From positions 1 through 17,912 of the forward strand of contig NZ_DAIUCK010000069.1 in the NCBI RefSeq assembly GCF_036846205.1: a stretch of 17,912 nucleotides of DNA, read 5' to 3'. Source of the stretch: Rhabdothermincola sp036846205. GTDB lineage: Bacteria > Actinomycetota > Acidimicrobiia > Acidimicrobiales > Acidimicrobilacustridaceae. The notes beneath the pieces were generated by a model. That model saw only the letters and a list, made by a program, of their open reading frames with translations. It was not told the origin of the DNA and did no database searches. This document shows positions 14,408-17,912 of the stretch, piece by piece. Position numbers and translations under genes: made by a program. The first letter of the stretch is position 1; every line of letters begins with the position of its first letter.

Positions 14408-15633
14408 CCGCTCTGGCAGCCCTCCTCGCGTCAGCCACCGAGGACAACGCGGTCGTCCTCCTCCAACTCGGCGCCGTCTTCATCGGCGTCGCCGCGCTGG
14501 CACGGGTAGCGAGCCGTCTCGACATCTCCGCCATTCCCCTGTACCTCCTGGCTGGTCTGGCGATCGGCAACGGGGGCGTCGTCTCTCTGAGCGCTATCGA
14601 CGACTTCATCGCGGTCGGGGCCGAGATCGGGGTGGTGATGCTGCTCCTGCTCCTCGGTCTCGAGTACACGGGTGACGAGCTTCTCGACAACATCCGGGTG
14701 CACGGACGATCCGGGGCCCTCGACGCGGCCTTGAACTTCGCCCCGGGCGTGCTCGCAGGGCTGTGGTTCGGCTGGTCGATGACCGAAGCACTGTTCCTGG
14801 GCGGCGTGACCTACATCTCGTCCTCGACGGTGATCGCCAAGACGCTCGGTGATCTGGGCCGGCTCGGCAACCGAGAGACGCCCACGATTCTCTCGATCCT
14901 GGTCATCGAGGATCTCGGCATGGCGATCTACCTTCCGCTCATCGCCACGCTGGTCATCGGCGGCACTATGACATCGCTCACCGTGTCGCTGGCGATCGCG
15001 GTGGTGGCGGTGGCCGTCGCCCTCGTGGTGGCGTTCCGCTACAGCGACCTGATCAGCAAGGTGCTGTTCAGCCGCTCCGACGAAGTGCTGCTCTTCAGCA
15101 TCCTCGGGCTGGCGCTGCTCATCGCGGGGCTGGCCGACCGTCTGGAGATCTCCGCGGGCGTGGGAGCCTTCCTCGTGGGCATCGCGATCGGCGGTGAAGC
15201 CGCCCGCAACGCGGCCAACATCCTGTCGCCGGTACGCGACGTGTTCGCGGCCGTGTTCTTCGTCTTCTTCACCTTCCAGATCGATCCCGCGTCGATCGTG
15301 ACCGTGCTCCCCGCGGCCGCCGGGCTGGCACTGGTCACCGCGGTGACGAAGGTGTACACGGGCTGGTGGAGCGCTCGGCGGGCGGGCATCGCCACCCGAG
15401 GCCGGGTGCGGGCCGGCACCGCCCTGATCGCCCGCGGTGAGTTCTCGATCATCATCGCCGGCTTGGCCGTGTCGGCGGGACTGACCACCGACCTCGGTTC
15501 GCTGGCCGCTGCCTACGTGCTGATCCTGGCGGTGGCGGGCCCGCTCGTCACCCGCCTCGCGGACCCCGTCACCGCGGCGGTCCTGGAGCGGCGCCAGCAC
15601 CGCGAGATGGCCAGAGCGAACCTACGACGCTGA
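14404..15633 (+). CDS. khtU: CPA2-family monovalent cation:proton antiporter
   Basis: An integral membrane antiporter of 409 residues, probably exporting K+ or Na+ in exchange for protons. Hydrophobic segments run almost the whole length (roughly 11-13 helices). The family core is visible in TYISSSTVIAKTLGDLG (136-152) and the transport-site helix LVIEDLG with Glu169-Asp170; ARGEFSIIIAGLA marks a late helix conserved in CPA2 proteins. It stops before the TrkA-N domain that KefB/KefC carry, as expected where the regulator is a separate KhtT-like subunit. GTG 14404 overlaps the upstream stop by four bases. The last 65 bases overlap the end of folK on the other strand. Ion preference cannot be read from the sequence. 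Confidence 0.9.
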   Translation: MTALAALLASATEDNAVVLLQLGAVFIGVAALARVASRLDISAIPLYLLAGLAIGNGGVVSLSAIDDFIAVGAEIGVVMLLLLLGLEYTGDELLDNIRVHGRSGALDAALNFAPGVLAGLWFGWSMTEALFLGGVTYISSSTVIAKTLGDLGRLGNRETPTILSILVIEDLGMAIYLPLIATLVIGGTMTSLTVSLAIAVVAVAVALVVAFRYSDLISKVLFSRSDEVLLFSILGLALLIAGLADRLEISAGVGAFLVGIAIGGEAARNAANILSPVRDVFAAVFFVFFTFQIDPASIVTVLPAAAGLALVTAVTKVYTGWWSARRAGIATRGRVRAGTALIARGEFSIIIAGLAVSAGLTTDLGSLAAAYVLILAVAGPLVTRLADPVTAAVLERRQHREMARANLRR

Positions 15634-16066
15634 CCCGACCCTCAGCCCGGTCCTGCCAGTCGGGGGGGACCAGATCGGGCGCCAGCTCAGCCAACGGTGC
15701 CATGACGAACCGTCGCTCGGACATCCTCGGGTGCGGGACCTGCAGGTCGGGCTCGTCGACCGGACCGGCCTCCATCCAGAGGATGTCGACGTCGAGGGTG
15801 CGCGGACCCCACCGCTCGTGGCGCACCCGGCCGGCAGCGGACTCGAGGCGATGGCAGATCCCCAGCAGCTCTCGGGCTGAGGCGTCGGTGTCGAGCTCCA
15901 CGACCAGGTTCAGGTAGGAACCTTGACCGGGAGGGCCACCCACCGGATCGGTCTCGTACACGTTCGAGAGCCTCACCGGACCGAGCCCCTCCAACGAGTG
16001 CACCGCATCCCGCAGGTGTGCCCAACGGTCGCCGACGTTCGAGCCGAGCCCCAGATAGGCGCGCAT
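15569..16066 (-). CDS. folK: 2-amino-4-hydroxy-6-hydroxymethyldihydropteridine pyrophosphokinase (HPPK)
   Basis: Transfers pyrophosphate from ATP to 6-hydroxymethyl-7,8-dihydropterin, giving the substrate of FolP. The 165-residue protein starts LGLGSNVGDRWAHL (residues 5-18) and has YETDPVGGPPGQGSYLN (about 38-54) and the HPPK signature RWGPRTLDVDIL with its metal-binding DVD. ATG 16066 shares its A with the folB stop (TGATG). The C-terminus after LAPDLVPPDW continues to 15569 and overlaps the convergent antiporter gene by 65 bases. A run of seven G at 15662-15668 falls at that Val-Pro-Pro; one added base would end the protein at 15642 and remove the overlap, so a sequencing slip cannot be excluded, although the present frame gives a normal length. 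Confidence 0.95.
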   Translation of the reverse strand: MRAYLGLGSNVGDRWAHLRDAVHSLEGLGPVRLSNVYETDPVGGPPGQGSYLNLVVELDTDASARELLGICHRLESAAGRVRHERWGPRTLDVDILWMEAGPVDEPDLQVPHPRMSERRFVMAPLAELAPDLVPPDWQDRAEGRVSVVGSLWPSRGAGAAPGPPR

Positions 16067-16485
16067 CAACGGCCCCGCACGATGCGCACACCGGTGGTGT
16101 CGACCTGGTGTGCGACCGGTGGTCGGAGCTTGCGAACCACCACCTCGACCGCCGAGACCCGTTCGTCGGCCAGCACCACCTCCGCGAGACGGGTCGCGAG
16201 CCGCTCGAGGAGCCGGAACCGCTCGGTCGCCACGACGCGCTCGACCGCCTCGATCGTCACCGCGTAGTCGATCGTGTCGGCGAGGTCGTCGGTGGCCCCT
16301 GCCGCCGCGAGGTCGGCCTCGATGACCAGGTCGACCTCCAGGGGTTGCGGGCGCTGCTGCTCCTCCGGGAGCACCCCGCACACGCCCAAGGCTCGCAACC
16401 CGCGGATCTCGATGCGGTCCGGCACCTGGTGAAGGTCGGGCAGCGGCCGGCCACGGCGACCGCCGCGGTTCGAGGAGATGTCCAT
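16066..16485 (-). CDS. folB: Dihydroneopterin aldolase
   Basis: Cleaves 7,8-dihydroneopterin to 6-hydroxymethyl-7,8-dihydropterin and glycolaldehyde, just before FolK. From ATG 16485 it has 139 residues. The core begins DRIEIRGLRALGVCGVLPEE (residues 23-42, with the Glu that binds the pterin), then QPLEVDLVIEADL, the Tyr of TIDYAV (74), FRLLERLATRLAE, and Lys119 in VVVRKLRPPV. The start is uncertain: ATG 16485 lies 13 bases after the upstream stop but has no ribosome site, and the first 20 residues are not conserved; GTG 16425 would start directly at the fold. The stop is fused to the folK start as TGATG. Confidence 0.92.
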   Translation of the reverse strand: MDISSNRGGRRGRPLPDLHQVPDRIEIRGLRALGVCGVLPEEQQRPQPLEVDLVIEADLAAAGATDDLADTIDYAVTIEAVERVVATERFRLLERLATRLAEVVLADERVSAVEVVVRKLRPPVAHQVDTTGVRIVRGR

Positions 16486-16498
16486 GAAGGCGGGAACG

Positions 16499-17008
16499 CT
16501 AGAGGTCGAGCGCCACGGTGACCAGCTCACGACCGACCGGCCCCATCTGGCGCTGGGTGATCTGCTCCACCACCTGGATGGCTCGCGGTCCGGTGTCGAT
16601 GAGGCCGTTCCACAACAGGAACCCGGCGACGAGACCGCACACCCGGTCACCGAGCTCCTCCTGGTGGATCAGCACCTTGGAGCTGCTGCCGACGAGCTCC
16701 TCGAGCTCCGGGTAGAGCTTGGTGAGCAGCGCATGCGGGTCGTCGGTCGCCGCGAAGGGCCGGTGCCGCCACGCCACCCCGAGCTCGTCGTAGTTGTGCA
16801 GGTTGTGGGGCGCGGGGATCAGCGAGATGACCGTGGTGAAGGACTGCTCGCGGATCCAGATGATCTCCTCCTGCCGGCGCACCCGCCGGTGGTTGTCGCC
16901 GTAGCCGCCGGGGCGCTCGCACACCGCGAGTCGGTCCTTGATGATCCAGTGGAAGTTCCGAGGGCGGATGCCCTGGGCCCACTTGCCCTTCGTTGCCACG
17001 CCTCTCAT
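16499..17008 (-). CDS. Protein-tyrosine-phosphatase-fold protein with Cys-to-Gln active site (probable pseudophosphatase)
   Basis: A 169-residue protein whose layout follows dual-specificity phosphatases: FHWIIKDRLAVCERPGG (19-35), RQEEIIWIREQSFTTVISL (45-63), ELGVAWRHRPFAATDD (75-90, matching the general-acid loop), then a helix and KVLIHQEELGDRVCGLVAGF (111-130). That last block aligns with the phosphatase loop VHCX5R: His115 and Arg122 are kept but the nucleophilic Cys is Gln116 (codon CAG at 16663-16661). It should therefore bind a phosphate or phospho-ligand without hydrolysing it through the usual thiophosphate intermediate. The ATG overlaps the folP stop in ATGA and folB follows after 13 bases, so it is made together with folate enzymes. 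The role is unknown. The fold assignment is by pattern and needs a profile search. Confidence 0.7.
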   Translation of the reverse strand: MRGVATKGKWAQGIRPRNFHWIIKDRLAVCERPGGYGDNHRRVRRQEEIIWIREQSFTTVISLIPAPHNLHNYDELGVAWRHRPFAATDDPHALLTKLYPELEELVGSSSKVLIHQEELGDRVCGLVAGFLLWNGLIDTGPRAIQVVEQITQRQMGPVGRELVTVALDL

Positions 17009-17820
17009 GCTGCCACGACTTTCGCCGAGTGCACGGCGGCCAGCACGTCATGGGCCCGGATCATCCGTGCCCCCTGGGCCATCGCCCACACGCCGAGGGC
17101 GATGGAGCCCTCGAGGCGATCGTCGGTGGGGACGGGCGGGGTGGACTCGGTCGGCACCTCGGCCTGGTCGGATGCGGCATGCAGGCGGCCGATGGTGGCC
17201 TTGCGGGACAGGCCGACGAGCACCGGGAGCCCGATGGCGACGATCCGGTCGAGGTGCCGGAGGAGCGAGAGGTTGTGGCCCATGGTCTTGCCGAAGCCGA
17301 AGCCGGGATCGAGCCAGATCTCCTTCACGCCTGCCCTTGCCGCCAACGCGGCGCGCTGCTCCAGGAAGGTGGCGACCTCGGCTACCACGTCGGTGTAGGT
17401 GGGCGACTCCTGCATCGTCTCGGGGCTTCCTTGCATGTGCATCGCCACCCACCCCGTGCCCAGCTCGGCGGCGGTCCTCCACAGGGAAGCGGAGACATCG
17501 TTGATCAGTGTCGCCCCCGCCCGCACGGCCGCCCTGGCGACCTCGTCCTTGCGGGTGTCGATCGAGACTCGTATCACGGGCGCCAGCGCCTCGACCACCG
17601 GCACCACCCGGCGGATCTCTTCCGGCGCGTCGACCGGCTTCGCTCCGGGGCGGGTGGACTCCCCACCGACATCCACCACCGACGCGCCCTCGGCCACCAG
17701 CTCGAGGCCGCGAGCGATGGCCGCGTCCGGATCGCACCAGCGCCCACCGTCGCTGAACGAATCGGGGGTCACGTTGAGCACCCCCATCACCAGTGGAAGG
17801 ACACGTTCCTCGCTGGTCAC
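17005..17820 (-). CDS. folP: Dihydropteroate synthase
   Basis: Joins p-aminobenzoate to 6-hydroxymethyl-7,8-dihydropterin pyrophosphate; the sulfonamide target. The 271-residue TIM-barrel protein carries MGVLNVTPDSFSDGG (12-26), DVGGESTRPGA (50-60), IDTR (87-90), INDVS (106-110), LDPGFGFGK (170-178), GLSRK (203-207) and IRAHDV (254-259), all the substrate-site blocks. A somewhat long loop (about 213-235) lies between SRK and the next helix. The start is GTG 17820; the GGAG before it directly abuts the codon and is too close, but TAGTCT seven bases upstream suggests a leaderless mRNA. It is the first gene of the folate group seen here; folE and ftsH, its usual upstream neighbours in mycobacteria, would lie beyond the right edge if present. 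Confidence 0.97.
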   Translation of the reverse strand: MTSEERVLPLVMGVLNVTPDSFSDGGRWCDPDAAIARGLELVAEGASVVDVGGESTRPGAKPVDAPEEIRRVVPVVEALAPVIRVSIDTRKDEVARAAVRAGATLINDVSASLWRTAAELGTGWVAMHMQGSPETMQESPTYTDVVAEVATFLEQRAALAARAGVKEIWLDPGFGFGKTMGHNLSLLRHLDRIVAIGLPVLVGLSRKATIGRLHAASDQAEVPTESTPPVPTDDRLEGSIALGVWAMAQGARMIRAHDVLAAVHSAKVVAA

Positions 17821-17827
17821 CTCCGGG

Positions 17828-17833
17828 AGACTA
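17828..17833 (-). promoter_or_regulatory. Candidate -10 element for the folP group, leaderless (TAGTCT)
   Basis: TAGTCT on the minus strand lies seven bases before the folP GTG, the same layout as at 6682-6687. It suggests that folP begins a transcription unit here rather than depending only on an upstream gene. Confidence 0.4.
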
Positions 17834-17882
17834 CCGACCGCTCCGCCACGCCCGTTCCGCCCATCCCTTTCGCTTCTGGCAG

Positions 17883-17912
17883 GTCGAACGCGTGCCTCAG
17901 CACGCGTTCGAC
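17883..17912. repeat. Perfect 13-bp inverted repeat at the right edge
   Basis: GTCGAACGCGTGC (17883-17895) and its exact complement (17900-17912) flank a 4-base loop. It reaches the last base of the window and may be longer. It could be the terminator of whatever lies to the right; no T-run is seen on the folP side. The position upstream of folP would separate folP from a gene further right. Confidence 0.6.

Noticed and set aside
14431..15600. Open frame of about 389 codons antisense to the antiporter gene
   Set aside because: Charged low-complexity shadow of a hydrophobic membrane protein; the sense frame has clear family motifs.
15634..15664. Possible terminator just after the antiporter stop (CCCGAC with GTCGGG)
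   Set aside because: Only six base pairs with a 19-base loop, and it lies inside folK coding sequence; too weak to annotate.

Overview
The window is a high-GC, gene-dense chromosomal segment from an actinomycete, most likely of the class Acidimicrobiia. Supporting signs are the many GTG and TTG starts, candidate leaderless -10 hexamers 6-7 bases before start codons, glycine/serine-rich lipoprotein signal peptides, and a gene order that, from memory, parallels the mycobacterial clpC1 / coaX-panD-panC-DUF2520-folK-folB-folP region. The lineage is an inference. There are 17 protein genes and no RNA genes, insertion sequences, CRISPR arrays or phage genes.

Left part (1-5809): the N-terminal 325 codons of clpC run off the left edge on the minus strand. 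Divergent from it on the plus strand are a long-chain polyprenyl diphosphate synthase (probably for the menaquinone side chain) and two tandem, paralogous family-5 solute-binding lipoproteins with no permease or ATPase genes beside them. Strong hairpins follow each of the three plus-strand genes.

Middle (5853-13898): a long minus-strand cluster, read right to left, holds a DUF2520 Rossmann protein, panC, panD, nadB, nadC, coaX, an extended SDR-like protein, a lysophospholipid-acyltransferase-like protein and an alpha/beta hydrolase. It joins pantothenate/CoA synthesis to NAD synthesis from aspartate. The DUF2520 protein is a candidate for the missing ketopantoate reductase. The SDR-like and acyltransferase-like proteins both lack the catalytic signatures of their families.

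Right part (13931-17912): a plus-strand KhtT/KhtU-like cation:proton antiporter pair sits between the pan/nad/coa cluster and a minus-strand folate cluster (folP, a phosphatase-like gene, folB, folK). The antiporter gene overlaps the 3' end of folK tail to tail by 65 bp. The gene between folP and folB encodes a protein-tyrosine-phosphatase-like fold in which the catalytic Cys of HCX5R is Gln, a probable pseudophosphatase fixed in a folate operon.

The observations most worth follow-up are the Cys-to-Gln pseudophosphatase in the folate operon, the adjacent pair of catalytically degenerate SDR and acyltransferase proteins, the orphan tandem binding proteins, and the recurring TANNNT-N6/7-start arrangement that suggests widespread leaderless transcription.
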